Of a stretch of DNA of 64,000 nt, positions 16,769 to 25,585 are shown one piece after another (position 1 is the stretch's first letter; each line of letters opens with the position of its first letter). The notes under the pieces were generated by a model. The model was not told the DNA's origin and searched no databases. It saw nothing but the letters and a program-made list of their open reading frames with translations. The stretch spans positions 372,001 through 436,000 of the forward strand of contig NJBM01000002.1 of the NCBI GenBank assembly GCA_005223045.1, in the 5' to 3' direction. Made by a program: the position numbers and the translations under genes. The stretch comes from Planctomycetes bacterium B3_Pla. Lineage in GTDB: Bacteria > Planctomycetota > Phycisphaerae > Sedimentisphaerales > Anaerobacaceae.

Positions 16769-17242
16769 ATGCTATTGTTAACAGGTGAATACCAGCACGT
16801 TGTCGACAGCAAGAGCAGAGTCCTCATCTCGACCAAGCTCAGAAGTCAGATCGACGTCGATGAGCACGGCAGCAACTTCTACCTTGTCCTCGGCGCCAAC
16901 GGCATACTTTGCCTGTACCCTGAGAAATATTTCGAGCAAATCGCTCTTGCCGTTGGGCCCGGGGCGACAGCGCCGGATGAGGCCGTGGCGTTCGAGCGAA
17001 TAAGTTTTGCTTTGGCCAGCAAGGTCGAGCTGGACGGCCAGGGCAGGCTGCTCCTGAACGAAAGATTGCGAAAGAGAGCAGGATTGAAAGATCAGATTAC
17101 GCTCGTCGGCGTCAGGGACCACATCGAGTTGTGGAACAACGAAAGCTGGGAGCAGTACCTTACGGACCACATGGCCCAGTACCAGAAACAAATGTCGCAG
17201 GCACGGCAGGTTGTCCTGCAGAAACACAACGAAGAACTTTGA
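16769..17242 (+). CDS. mraZ: transcriptional regulator MraZ
   Basis: 157 aa. First gene of the division and cell wall cluster in many bacteria; a DNA-binding protein that usually represses its own operon. Both half-domains carry the D-x-x-x-R signature (D-S-K-S-R near residue 13 and D-G-Q-G-R near residue 91). The leader is short, about 28 nt, and the RBS is weak (GGGG). An out-of-frame ATG 5 nt upstream is not used. The following order (small ORF, rsmH, LysM protein, ftsL-like, ftsI) confirms the assignment. Confidence 0.92.
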   Translation: MLLLTGEYQHVVDSKSRVLISTKLRSQIDVDEHGSNFYLVLGANGILCLYPEKYFEQIALAVGPGATAPDEAVAFERISFALASKVELDGQGRLLLNERLRKRAGLKDQITLVGVRDHIELWNNESWEQYLTDHMAQYQKQMSQARQVVLQKHNEEL

Positions 17243-17261
17243 GATCTGGAGACAAGACGAA

Positions 17262-17471
17262 ATGATTGGAACGGATTCGAACCATTGCAGGATTGTAGCT
17301 GAAAGTCTCGCCGGGAGTAGAGGGGTGGACGAAAAAACCTTTGCCGCGATGGCAATTCTCGATGAGAGGCTTCAACGATTGAAGAAACTCGACGAAATGT
17401 TCTCCGGCGTGGCATTTTCGCAGGCGGTAGAGCAACTTCGGACTCAAGAAAACGTAATACCTGTAGGGTGA
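17262..17471 (+). CDS. small hypothetical protein between mraZ and rsmH
   Basis: 69 aa from ATG at 17262, 19 nt after mraZ; GGAG lies about 12 nt upstream. The sequence is helical and charged, with L-D-E-R-L-Q-R-L-K-K-L-D-E-M as a probable short amphipathic helix. No membrane segment, no known domain. Position inside the division operon suggests co-expression with it. Function unknown. Confidence 0.55.
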   Translation: MIGTDSNHCRIVAESLAGSRGVDEKTFAAMAILDERLQRLKKLDEMFSGVAFSQAVEQLRTQENVIPVG

Positions 17472-17536
17472 TTCTATAGCGTGTTCTGCTTACTGAGTGC
17501 GTGAAGTCCTAAATGTGTCGGCACGCAATAATATAC

Positions 17537-17569
17537 ACGACATACGATATACGATATACGACATACGAG
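17537..17569. repeat. ACATACGA/TATACGA repeat before rsmH
   Basis: GACATACGATATACGATATA followed by CGACATACGAG; a near copy of the element at 12884-12916. It ends only 5 nt before the GTG start of rsmH. Confidence 0.6.
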
Positions 17570-17573
17570 CAAA

Positions 17574-18479
17574 GTGAATGGTTCGACAGTAGAACATATT
17601 CCGGTTCTTGCCGAGACGTTGGCCGAGCAGATAAGCCTGCCACCGGATGGTGTGATGGTCGATGTGACCATAGGACAGGGAGGTCACAGTCTTCTGTTCG
17701 GCAAAACTTTGGGCCCTGAGGCAGTTATCGTCGGTTTTGATGTTGATAATAACGCTGTCCGAAGGGCCCAGAGCATTTTAGAGGAGCTTGCCTGTAAGGT
17801 CATTCCGGTCAACTCGAACTTCTCGCAGATCACCGAGCAGCTCGGCGACCGGGGCATAGACAAAGTGGATTTTGTTCTGGCGGATCTGGGTGTTAGCTCG
17901 GCGCAGCTCGCAGATGCCGATTTTGGGCTTAGTTTCCAGTCAAATATGCCTCTTGATATGAGAATTGATAAAAGATTAAAGCGTACCGCTGCCGATATAG
18001 TTAATAAGGAGGATGAAAAATCGCTGGCCGATCTGATTTACAAATTCGGTCAGGACAGGGCCTCGCGACGGATCGCGCGCTTTATCGTGCGGCAGCGCAA
18101 GACTGAGCCGATCACTACAACGGACCGGCTGGCGCAGATAGTTTGCAGGGCACTGGGAAGAAAGAAGCCGGGCAAAAGAAGCAGGATACACCCGGCGACA
18201 AGAACGTTTCAGGCGCTGAGAATCGCAGTCAACAACGAGCTGGAGAATCTCAAGCAACTGCTCGCTTCGGTGCCTGGGCTGCTAAACAAAGACGGCTATG
18301 TGGCAATTATCAGCTTTCAGAGTCTTGAAGACAGATTGGTTAAGAACGATTTTAAGCAGAATGCAAGCGCCGGGGTTTACAAAATACTCACTAAGAAGCC
18401 GATTGTGCCGACACGGGACGAGATCAGGGCGAACCGGCGGGCAAGAAGTGCAAAACTGAGAATTGCACAAAAACAGTAA
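17574..18479 (+). CDS. rsmH: 16S rRNA (cytosine1402-N4)-methyltransferase
   Basis: 301 aa with a GTG start. SAM-dependent methylation of C1402 in the decoding centre. Seen: H-I-P-V-L-A-E-T-L near the N-terminus, G-Q-G-G-H-S SAM-binding loop, F-D-V-D-N-N-A, V-L-A-D-L-G-V-S-S-A-Q-L, and the C-terminal T-F-Q-A-L-R-I-A-V-N-N-E-L family signature. Length is normal. The usual Shine-Dalgarno position is filled by the ACATACGA-type repeat, so initiation may be weak. Located in the expected place between mraZ and ftsL. Confidence 0.93.
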   Translation: MNGSTVEHIPVLAETLAEQISLPPDGVMVDVTIGQGGHSLLFGKTLGPEAVIVGFDVDNNAVRRAQSILEELACKVIPVNSNFSQITEQLGDRGIDKVDFVLADLGVSSAQLADADFGLSFQSNMPLDMRIDKRLKRTAADIVNKEDEKSLADLIYKFGQDRASRRIARFIVRQRKTEPITTTDRLAQIVCRALGRKKPGKRSRIHPATRTFQALRIAVNNELENLKQLLASVPGLLNKDGYVAIISFQSLEDRLVKNDFKQNASAGVYKILTKKPIVPTRDEIRANRRARSAKLRIAQKQ

Positions 18480-18519
18480 CGTCGCTGCGCATTGCACGAA
18501 AAGAAAATGGGGTTTCATC

Positions 18520-19401
18520 ATGACTTCAGATGCAAAGGTTGGATTGTTATTGGGTTTGGTATTCATTTTCGTGATTGCGTTTGTGATTAACGGGCTGCCT
18601 TCCTTTCGCAACGCCACGAACAGCAATGAGCTGACCACGAACATGGTCAGCTCGCAGAATGACACGCTCGGCATCGGGACCATGGAACGAAAAGTGCAGG
18701 AGGGTTTCGATTGGACCGGGCAGGCTATCGAAGACCCGGTCCAGGAAGTCCGGCCCACCGCAGAGAACAACGAAAAAGTTCGCTTTGAAATGCAGATTCC
18801 GGATGACATTGCCGTTTTGGCAGATGCTTCGAGTGAGGAAGCTCCGGTTCAAATCGAGCTGGCCGCGACTGAAACAGCCAAGCCGGTTGTGCCGGAGCCT
18901 GTCACCCCGAAGAAAACAGAGATCAAGAGACCCACATCGCCCAAACCGGCTGCACCGAAAGTCTATGTTGTTCAGGACGGCGATAATCTGGCTGAGATAG
19001 CCAAAAAGTTTTATGGGTCGGAGGAAGGCAACAAGAGAGCGAATATCGAGAGGATATTCGAGGCGAATCGCAAACTGCTCAAATCAATCGATGAGATTGT
19101 CGTCGGACAGAAACTTGTCGTGCCGGCTTTGAAGGCTCCGGGGAAAAACACGAGCGCCGTTTCAGGCTCCCTGTTCGAGGTGGCAAAGTCTATAGGACGC
19201 AAATATCACCCGACCAATAAGCCCAAAGCAAAGCAAGGTAGGCAGTACGTAGTGCAGGAAGACGATAACCTGTGGCGCATTGCCGTCGAGCAGCTCGGCG
19301 ACGGCAGCAGATATAAAGAGATAAGCAAACTGAATGCAGGCGTTTTGAAAGACGACGAAAGTCTCTCTATCGGGATGAGCCTGACATTACCGGCTCGATA
19401 G
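18520..19401 (+). CDS. membrane-anchored protein with two LysM domains
   Basis: 293 aa from ATG at 18520. One N-terminal membrane helix (about residues 7-24, G-L-L-L-G-L-V-F-I-F-V-I-A-F), a Pro/Lys-rich linker at about 120-145, then LysM 1 (V-V-Q-D-G-D-N-L-A-E-I-A-K-K-F-Y-G, about 146-196) and LysM 2 (V-V-Q-E-D-D-N-L-W-R-I-A, about 244-290). LysM binds peptidoglycan glycan chains. It sits between rsmH and ftsL, so a role in septal wall synthesis is likely; the exact role is unknown. Confidence 0.85.
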   Translation: MTSDAKVGLLLGLVFIFVIAFVINGLPSFRNATNSNELTTNMVSSQNDTLGIGTMERKVQEGFDWTGQAIEDPVQEVRPTAENNEKVRFEMQIPDDIAVLADASSEEAPVQIELAATETAKPVVPEPVTPKKTEIKRPTSPKPAAPKVYVVQDGDNLAEIAKKFYGSEEGNKRANIERIFEANRKLLKSIDEIVVGQKLVVPALKAPGKNTSAVSGSLFEVAKSIGRKYHPTNKPKAKQGRQYVVQEDDNLWRIAVEQLGDGSRYKEISKLNAGVLKDDESLSIGMSLTLPAR

Positions 19402-19409
19402 GGCTGTGT

Positions 19410-19475
19410 CGATTGCCGATCGTCGATTTTTGATTGAGCAGTCGGCAATCGAAAATCGAAAATCCGAAATCAGTC
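19410..19475. repeat. ATCGAAAATC-type dispersed repeat
   Basis: GATTGCCGATCGTCGATTTT and the arm CGGCAATCGAAAATCGAAAA form a large imperfect palindrome between the LysM gene and the ftsL-like gene. Confidence 0.65.
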
Positions 19476-19489
19476 GTTGAGCATTTACA

Positions 19490-19717
19490 ATGTCTCAATT
19501 CCGTTTTGTTCTTGTTACCTTTTCTTTTACGGCCGTTCTGATTTTTGCCGTATATCTGCGCGGCGCCAACAATCGCATCTTCTTTGAGCTTTGCGAGCAA
19601 AACGCCGAGCTGAGCCAATTGAAACAGGAGCTTGGCGCCAAGCAGTTGGTGCTTGAAGGTTTGCTAAGTCCCGCGGCGATCTCACGGCGTCTTAAAGAAT
19701 TGAGAATTGAGAATTGA
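19490..19717 (+). CDS. FtsL-like small division protein
   Basis: 75 aa: short cytoplasmic start, one membrane helix (about 6-23, F-V-L-V-T-F-S-F-T-A-V-L-I-F-A-V-Y-L), then a coiled coil with leucine spacing (L-C-E-Q-N-A-E-L-S-Q-L-K-Q-E-L). Size, topology and position directly before ftsI match FtsL, which links FtsB/FtsQ to FtsW/FtsI. FtsL sequences are poorly conserved, so the name rests on architecture and context. The last four codons run into an AATTGAGAATTGAG repeat. Confidence 0.7.
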   Translation: MSQFRFVLVTFSFTAVLIFAVYLRGANNRIFFELCEQNAELSQLKQELGAKQLVLEGLLSPAAISRRLKELRIEN

Positions 19718-19745
19718 GAATTGAGAATTGAGAATTCTACATTCT
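19696..19745. repeat. GAATTGA tandem repeat between ftsL-like gene and ftsI
   Basis: Several head-to-tail copies of GAATTGA followed by GAATTCTACATTCTAAAAT. It supplies the end of the ftsL-like gene and everything immediately before the ftsI ATG. Confidence 0.65.
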
Positions 19746-19748
19746 AAA

Positions 19749-21482
19749 ATGAGAAACGTTCGACTTACTATTGTTTTTTCGTTGCTTCTGATTTTGTCAT
19801 TTCTGGCATTGGGCGGGCGGTGTCTTTACCTTCAGTCGGTCAGGAACGACCATTACGTCGAGGCCTGCCTCAAACAGCAGCGGGCGTACAGGCGCCGGCA
19901 GCCTCAGCGGGGCGTTATTCTTGACGGCCGGGGCAGGGTTCTCGCCGCAAGCAACAAAATCCAGATCATCAAAGCTGAGCCTCGAATAATAGATGACCCC
20001 AAGGAAGTCTCAAGCGAGCTTGCCCCGATAATCGATATGGGCGCACACGAAATCTGCAAATTGATTATGGACAGAAAGGATTCGGGCCACGTAAGTATCA
20101 AGACCGGCGCCGATCCACGTGAGTGCAGTCTGGCCGGAAGAGTTCATCACGGCATTGGGGTTGAGTCAAACTGGCAAAGACATTATCCGATGGGGCGCCT
20201 GGTTGCAAATGTTATCGGTTTCACGGATCCTTACGGCCGGGGCCTGGAAGGTATCGAGCTGAAATACGACGAAGCGCTCAGCGGCTCGGCCGCCCGGAAC
20301 ATATTCTTTGTGGATAAAAGACGCCGGCCCATTCTGCCGAAAGAACAGGAAGGCACCATGTCCAACGGCGTCGGAATCATCCTTACTATAGATTCGACCA
20401 TCCAGCAATTTGTGCGGGACGAACTGATCAAGCGGTGCGAAGAGTACGAGGCCGAGTCCGCCGTGGCGATTGTAGCCGAGCCGAGAACCGGCGCGATTCT
20501 GGCTATGGTCTCGCTGCCCGATTTCGACCCGGCCAACGTTCGAACAACCGACCCGAACGATTTCCGCAGCCGGGCAATAACCGACTGGTACGAGCCGGGC
20601 AGTATCCTAAAGCCGATCGCCGTTGCGATTGCTCTTGATGCGGGCGTTGTCAATACGACCGAGAAAATATTCTGCGAAAACGGCGATTATCACGGCAAAG
20701 GCTTCGGGCGAATCGGGGAATACAGCAGGGGGTTCGGCAATCTGACCGTGCGTGAGATTCTAATCAACTCCAGCAATATCGGAATGGCCAAGATCGGACA
20801 AAGACTCGGCAAGAAAAGACTTTATGACGGGCTTAAGTTTTTTGGGTTCGGCACAAAAACGGGGGTCAAGCTGCCCGGTGAGGTCGGGGGTCTGCTGCGC
20901 CCCCCGCACGAGTGGACAGGCTACAGCGTTACCCGCATACCGTTCGGCCATGAGATTTGCGTAACCGCCATGCAATTGGTCCGAGGCTTCTGCATACTTG
21001 CCAACGGGGGCCGCCTGGTCCGCCCGTTTCTGGTCAGGGCAATTGTCGACGGTAACGGCAAGATCACCGAGCTAAAGCGCCCGTCGCCCCCGGTTGGCTA
21101 TGTCATCAGGCCCGAGGTCGCCAGGTGGGTTGTGGGCGATGCTATGGTCGGCGTGGTCAATGAGGGGGGAGGCGAAAGAGCGCAGCTCGAAGAGTGGCAG
21201 GTGTTCGGCAAAACCGGGACGGCAAACATCGCAAGAAGTGACAGCCGAGGTTACTCGCACCGAGATTACGTTTCTTCCTTCATAGCCGGCGCGCCTGTGG
21301 AGGACCCTGCCGTCGTGGTCCTGGTTTCGATACGCAAGCCGAACCGCTCACTCGGCAAAGGCTATCTCGGCGGAATTGTTTCCGCCCCGGTAGCGGGCAG
21401 AATAATCAAGAATACCCTCAACTACCTCGGCGTAGAGCACAGCCGACCCAAAACGAGCCAGACAAAACTGGCGTTGCGATAA
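19749..21482 (+). CDS. ftsI: septal peptidoglycan transpeptidase (PBP3/FtsI)
   Basis: 577 aa from ATG at 19749; a TTG seven codons upstream is encoded by the repeat. One membrane anchor (about 6-24), a non-catalytic pedestal domain with R-R-R-Q-P-Q-R-G-V-I-L-D-G-R-G, then the transpeptidase: S285-I-L-K288 (active-site Ser), S341-S-N343 and K488-T-G490. It crosslinks septal peptidoglycan together with FtsW and is the target of beta-lactams. No Shine-Dalgarno sequence is visible because the AATTGAG repeat abuts the start. Confidence 0.92.
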   Translation: MRNVRLTIVFSLLLILSFLALGGRCLYLQSVRNDHYVEACLKQQRAYRRRQPQRGVILDGRGRVLAASNKIQIIKAEPRIIDDPKEVSSELAPIIDMGAHEICKLIMDRKDSGHVSIKTGADPRECSLAGRVHHGIGVESNWQRHYPMGRLVANVIGFTDPYGRGLEGIELKYDEALSGSAARNIFFVDKRRRPILPKEQEGTMSNGVGIILTIDSTIQQFVRDELIKRCEEYEAESAVAIVAEPRTGAILAMVSLPDFDPANVRTTDPNDFRSRAITDWYEPGSILKPIAVAIALDAGVVNTTEKIFCENGDYHGKGFGRIGEYSRGFGNLTVREILINSSNIGMAKIGQRLGKKRLYDGLKFFGFGTKTGVKLPGEVGGLLRPPHEWTGYSVTRIPFGHEICVTAMQLVRGFCILANGGRLVRPFLVRAIVDGNGKITELKRPSPPVGYVIRPEVARWVVGDAMVGVVNEGGGERAQLEEWQVFGKTGTANIARSDSRGYSHRDYVSSFIAGAPVEDPAVVVLVSIRKPNRSLGKGYLGGIVSAPVAGRIIKNTLNYLGVEHSRPKTSQTKLALR

Positions 21483-21501
21483 GTATCGGGCGACCGACGG
21501 G

Positions 21502-21603
21502 ATGTCATTCCGAACGCACCGTAAGGCGTCCCTTAGGGGGAGCGAAGCGAAGCTGAGGAATCTGTTTTAATAGACCCCTCGACTGCGCTCGGCATGACAA
21601 CAC
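21502..21603. repeat. composite palindromic repeat (TGTCATTCCGA ... GGCATGACA)
   Basis: TGTCATTCCGAACGC at one end and GCTCGGCATGACA at the other, with GAGCGAAGCGAAGC and CCCTCGACTGCGCTC between. It sits between the convergent ftsI and DUF4190 genes. The ends resemble those of the element around the GIY-YIG gene (39902 and 40320). Confidence 0.65.
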
Positions 21604-21644
21604 TGAGAAAGAAAGCAGCAACCTATTGATACAACCGTGACAGA

Positions 21645-23102
21645 CTACCAGCCTAAGACTTGCGGATTGATCCTCAAACTTATATCGTCCCTTGTGTCAA
21701 TTTTACCGTCCGGGCCGGGGCTGAAAATTTTCCTGTTCTCAACGTCAACGATATATTCATCACTATAGGCACGAGCCTTCAGGCTGACATCTCTGCCGAG
21801 CCGTTTGCTCAGAACGATCTGCAGAAGGTCATCCTGTACCATCAAGATGGTTCTTCCGTTTGACTTTCTATGTGATCTGGCCATCCGTATAAACCTTGAG
21901 CCGACAGGGTTGTAACATCTATAAAGCAAGGGAAGCGGCTCCCGGACCTGGAAGGTCACTGGCTCCATGCCGGGATAAATGGGCGGCCACACTGAGAGTC
22001 TCGCACTCGTTGCGGTTTCAATATCCTCCAGATTGTTGATACGGTCATCGTAAATATTCCTGTACAACCGCATCGTGGAATTTCTCTTGAGCAGTGGAGT
22101 CTTTCCAATAGCACTTTGGCCAATTCCCTTATTGATAATATCCTTCGTGAAAAGATATTCGAACAGTACGGAATTTCGCAGCGAAATTTGCTCGGCTGTG
22201 AGCGGCGTGAAGTGCCTTGCCAACAGTTCGACCGTTTCCCGCGAAGCTTCCGGGTTGTTCGCAATGGCATTTGCCGTCACGATGCCGTCGGCCATGGCTA
22301 AGTGGCAGACCAATTTGGCGATCAACAGCCGGGCGTTCAGGCTGAATTTTCTAAGTACCGAGTCCAGCTCGATCAACTCGGTCGTGAAGGCATGAATGTC
22401 GCCCTGTTCAGTTTGCAAGTGTGCGTAAGCCTGGTAAAGGTGGGCCAGCTCTACTAAGTTGCTCACACGCATAATTCTGACGTGGGCGCTTGGCCCGGTA
22501 AGGTCGGCTATTTCAGCAAACGCGTTCAACTGACTTATAGCGCCTCTGGCTTTTTTGGTTCTCGTCCAGGCCTGCTCTACATTTTTAGCATAGTAGCCGA
22601 GAGTCTCGGAGATTTCCGCAGACGTTCCTTCCGTCATGACGCCATGAATCTCATCTATAATGTCAACGTCCCCTTTCGTCAAGCCGATAGCGGGGGTGCC
22701 GGGAAGGCGCCAGTCTTCGTCTATCAGGGTCTTGAGGATCTCAAAGCTCTCGGCGTATTCGGCCGGTGCAGAGCGGAGGTCCGCGACCGTGTAATCATTC
22801 GGTATAGGCGGAGCATCAAGGCTCCACAGCAGGAAAAAGACACACATAAAGGGAATCGAAACAAGCACGCCGGCCAGCGCGATAGACTTGCCTTTTAGTT
22901 GGCCTCTGCTTCGCCGCACTCTGACAACACTGATAATCCCTATCACTATCGCCGGTATCCCGGCCAGCACAAAGAACAATAAACTCAAAATCCCCAACAC
23001 CAGAGAGAGAATCGCCAGTTTGCTGATCCTTGACTCACCAGCTTCACATTTAATCTGCGCTTCACGGAGGCCGTTGCCTTGGTTGTCGCTCGATGTGCGC
23101 AT
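21645..23102 (-). CDS. DUF4190 membrane protein, tandem copy 2
   Basis: 485 aa. Residues about 25-95 are a DUF4190 module with two hydrophobic hairpins (L-A-I-L-S-L-V-L-G-I-L-S-L-L-F-F and A-L-A-G-V-L-V-S-I-P-F-M-C). The rest is a mostly helical extracytoplasmic region of about 390 residues. Near the C-terminus comes S-P-G-P-D-G-K-I-D-T-R-D-D-I, an Asp-rich motif also seen in pseudopilin-like planctomycete proteins. The stop of the upstream paralogue and this ATG are separated by 1 nt, so translation is coupled (AAGGACGG before the start). Function unknown. Confidence 0.8.
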   Translation of the reverse strand: MRTSSDNQGNGLREAQIKCEAGESRISKLAILSLVLGILSLLFFVLAGIPAIVIGIISVVRVRRSRGQLKGKSIALAGVLVSIPFMCVFFLLWSLDAPPIPNDYTVADLRSAPAEYAESFEILKTLIDEDWRLPGTPAIGLTKGDVDIIDEIHGVMTEGTSAEISETLGYYAKNVEQAWTRTKKARGAISQLNAFAEIADLTGPSAHVRIMRVSNLVELAHLYQAYAHLQTEQGDIHAFTTELIELDSVLRKFSLNARLLIAKLVCHLAMADGIVTANAIANNPEASRETVELLARHFTPLTAEQISLRNSVLFEYLFTKDIINKGIGQSAIGKTPLLKRNSTMRLYRNIYDDRINNLEDIETATSARLSVWPPIYPGMEPVTFQVREPLPLLYRCYNPVGSRFIRMARSHRKSNGRTILMVQDDLLQIVLSKRLGRDVSLKARAYSDEYIVDVENRKIFSPGPDGKIDTRDDISLRINPQVLGW

Positions 23103-23103
23103 A

Positions 23104-24582
23104 TTACCGTCCTTGAGAATCCAACTGCAGGACCGTAGGATTTATTGGCAGCCAAATGTCGTCCTTCGTATTGGTTTTGCCGTCCGGCCCGGGACTGAAT
23201 ATCTTCTTGTTCTCGACGTCAACGATATATTCATCACTATAAGCACGAGCTTTCAGACTTACTTCTCTGCCAAGCCTCTTTTTCAGAACAATTTGCAGAA
23301 GATCAGCCTGAACCGATATGTTGGTGCTTTTCTCGGGGATAGTTTCGCGAGAGAATCCCAGCATGCCTGTATATAGTAAGCCGTGAGGATTGTAGCATCT
23401 GTAAACGAAAGACAGCAACGCGTGATCTTGAGCCGGATCGGGCTCATTAAAAGGATAGAAAGCCGGCCACACTGAAAGTATCGCACTCGCAGCCTCTCCG
23501 CTGTCGCGGTGTGCATTAAACCACTTATTGCAGCAGTTCCTATAGAAGCGCAGCGTTGAATTTGGTTTGAGAAGTAGGACCTTCCCGGCAGTGTTGGAAG
23601 CCAATCCATCCGAGAAGGCGCTCTTGAACATAAGATACCGTAACAGTACACCATTTCGTAGCGACATCTGTTCGCGTGTTAGAGGCACAAAATGCTTTGC
23701 CAGCAACTCAACTGTACTCATCGAAGTCCGCGTGTCGTTAACAATGGCATTGGCCGTAACCATGTTCTCGTGTATGCAGATCAGACAGGCCAATTTCGGC
23801 ACAAACATCCTGACATTCACGCTCAGCTTTCTAAATACTGAGTCCAGCCCTATCAACTCAGCTACGAAGGCCTGGACATCCCCCCGTTCGGTCTTAAGAC
23901 GTCCGTACACCTGGTAGAAACGAGCCAGCTCCAAAAAGTTGTTCACATACATTATCTTGCTATCAACACTTAGGTCGGTAAGATCGGCTATATCAGCAAA
24001 AGCATTCAGCCGCTTTATCACATCTCTGGTCCCCTGCATTCTCGCCCATGTCTTCTCTATGTCGTCGGCATAGAAGCCGAGAATCTCGGAGATTTCCGCT
24101 GAGTTTCCATCCTCGATGACCCCGCGGATTTCGGCACTCATATCGAGGTCATCTTCCGTCAAACCAATAGCTGGGGCGCCTGGAAGATCATGATCTTCAT
24201 CTATCAGGGTCTTGAGGATTTCAAAGCTTTCGGCATATTCGGCCGGTGCAGAGCGGACGTCCGCGACCGTGTAATCATTCGGTATAGGCGGAGCATCAAG
24301 GCTCCACAGCAGGAAAAAGACACACATAAAGGGGATCGAAACAAGCACGCCAACCAGCGCGATAGACTTGCCTTTTAGTTGGCCTCTGCTTCGCCGCACT
24401 CTGACAACGCTGACAATCCCGATGACTATCGCCGGTATCCCAGCCAGCACAAAGAACAACAAACTCAAAATCCCCAACACAAGAGAGAGAATCGCCAGTC
24501 TGCTGATCTTTGACTCAAGGGGAACGTATCGGGAGCCTGCTTCGGCGGAGTCCCGGTCTTGTTCTTCGGTGGATTTGTTCAT
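23104..24582 (-). CDS. DUF4190 membrane protein, tandem copy 1
   Basis: 492 aa, paralogue of the next gene downstream. The DUF4190 module and the following P-P-I-P-N-D-Y-T-V-A-D segment are nearly identical in DNA and protein between the two copies; the large C-terminal part is much more diverged. It ends with S-P-G-P-D-G-K-T-N-T-K-D-D-I. It lies 49 nt after a zinc-ribbon/DUF4190 protein that shares the same membrane module. The three likely form one transcript downstream of mrdA. No enzyme motif seen. Confidence 0.8.
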   Translation of the reverse strand: MNKSTEEQDRDSAEAGSRYVPLESKISRLAILSLVLGILSLLFFVLAGIPAIVIGIVSVVRVRRSRGQLKGKSIALVGVLVSIPFMCVFFLLWSLDAPPIPNDYTVADVRSAPAEYAESFEILKTLIDEDHDLPGAPAIGLTEDDLDMSAEIRGVIEDGNSAEISEILGFYADDIEKTWARMQGTRDVIKRLNAFADIADLTDLSVDSKIMYVNNFLELARFYQVYGRLKTERGDVQAFVAELIGLDSVFRKLSVNVRMFVPKLACLICIHENMVTANAIVNDTRTSMSTVELLAKHFVPLTREQMSLRNGVLLRYLMFKSAFSDGLASNTAGKVLLLKPNSTLRFYRNCCNKWFNAHRDSGEAASAILSVWPAFYPFNEPDPAQDHALLSFVYRCYNPHGLLYTGMLGFSRETIPEKSTNISVQADLLQIVLKKRLGREVSLKARAYSDEYIVDVENKKIFSPGPDGKTNTKDDIWLPINPTVLQLDSQGR

Positions 24583-24631
24583 CTTGTTTCTCTTGTGAAT
24601 CTATCTGCAGAACCGCCGGCTTCTTAGATTT

Positions 24632-25387
24632 TCAGTCGGGCTTCCATCGCAGGTCGTTTAGAGTCTGCGTTCTTACGAATTCTGCGTGACCGTCTACAAA
24701 GACGATATTACAGCCGTCGCCCTCGTGGTTCTCGGTGGTCAGGATTTCCGGGCCGCCTGCCTGGTTCCATCCCGGATATGTCTCAAAGAGCAGGACCGTG
24801 CCAGCCGGAGCGGCACCGTCGAATTCTTCCAGGTGCTTGTTGATGGCATAATTGCTGGGGCCTTCGGGCGCTCCTTTGCAGCGGAACATTTCGGGAGTAA
24901 CCTCGACGTGCTCTATCAGTAGATCACACCATTTCTCCGGTGTGGGATTTTGGCCGTAATCGTTTGAGTAAATTAGCATTGCCTTGCTCAGGGCGACCAT
25001 GTTCGTGCTGCAGACTATTCGGAATGCAAATTGTCTGGTCCGGGCCAGTGCGGGCATAAGAATCCCCATCATGATCGCCACTAAAGGCAGGCAAACCGGC
25101 GGCACGGCGATTCCAGCGATGGCAAGACCGCTGCCCTTTAGCCGGCCGGCACTTCCGCTAATCTTGACCAGGCTGACAATCCCAAGGATTATTGCCGGTA
25201 TCGCCGTCAGGAAGCAGGTAAGGGGGCTAAGCAAACCAAGCACGAGCGAGGCAATAGCCAGGCCGCTGGTTTTGGCAGCCGGCGCCGGAGCTGCGTCTGC
25301 GGTCGTAACATTTGTCAGCGCCCAACTGCACGATCGGCACACTTGGGCGTCATCAGCATTTTCTGTTCCGCATTTTGGACAATACAT
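24632..25387 (-). CDS. zinc-ribbon, DUF4190 and H-X-DG (pseudopilin-like) fusion protein
   Basis: 251 aa. An N-terminal zinc ribbon (Cys3, Cys6, Cys17, Cys20), a DUF4190 double hairpin (about 42-105), then a pseudopilin-like helix G-I-L-M-P-A-L-A-R-T-R-Q-F-A-F and a C-terminal part ending H-E-G-D-G-C-N-I-V-F-V-D-G-H. The last is an H-X10-DG variant of the H-X9-DG motif common in planctomycete DUF1559 proteins. AAAGGAG precedes the ATG. A role in sensing or surface assembly is possible but unproven. Confidence 0.8.
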   Translation of the reverse strand: MYCPKCGTENADDAQVCRSCSWALTNVTTADAAPAPAAKTSGLAIASLVLGLLSPLTCFLTAIPAIILGIVSLVKISGSAGRLKGSGLAIAGIAVPPVCLPLVAIMMGILMPALARTRQFAFRIVCSTNMVALSKAMLIYSNDYGQNPTPEKWCDLLIEHVEVTPEMFRCKGAPEGPSNYAINKHLEEFDGAAPAGTVLLFETYPGWNQAGGPEILTTENHEGDGCNIVFVDGHAEFVRTQTLNDLRWKPD

Positions 25388-25404
25388 TGTTTATTCTCCT
25401 TTCG

Positions 25405-25585
25405 ATCTATTGTGTATTGCGTATTGAGTATTGCGTGATGCGTAGTGGCATTGCCCTTTTACGCAATACGCACAACGCGGCAAAAAAATCAAAGATCAAA
25501 ATGTAAAATGCAAAATTCAGGAAGTCATCGCGGCTTGCCGCGATTCCGCTATTTTTATTTTTAATTTTTGATATTTGCATTTGCG
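25405..25585. repeat. cluster of two repeat types after mrdA
   Basis: GTGTATTGCGTATTGAGTAT with the opposing arm ACGCAATACGCAC lies at 25410-25477. A second palindrome follows: AAATGTAAAATGCAAAATTC, a small CGCGGC/GCCGCG hairpin at 25532-25546, and AATTTTTGATATTTGCATTT. The second one runs into mrdA and encodes its last residues (N-A-N-A-N-I-K-N). Confidence 0.65.
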
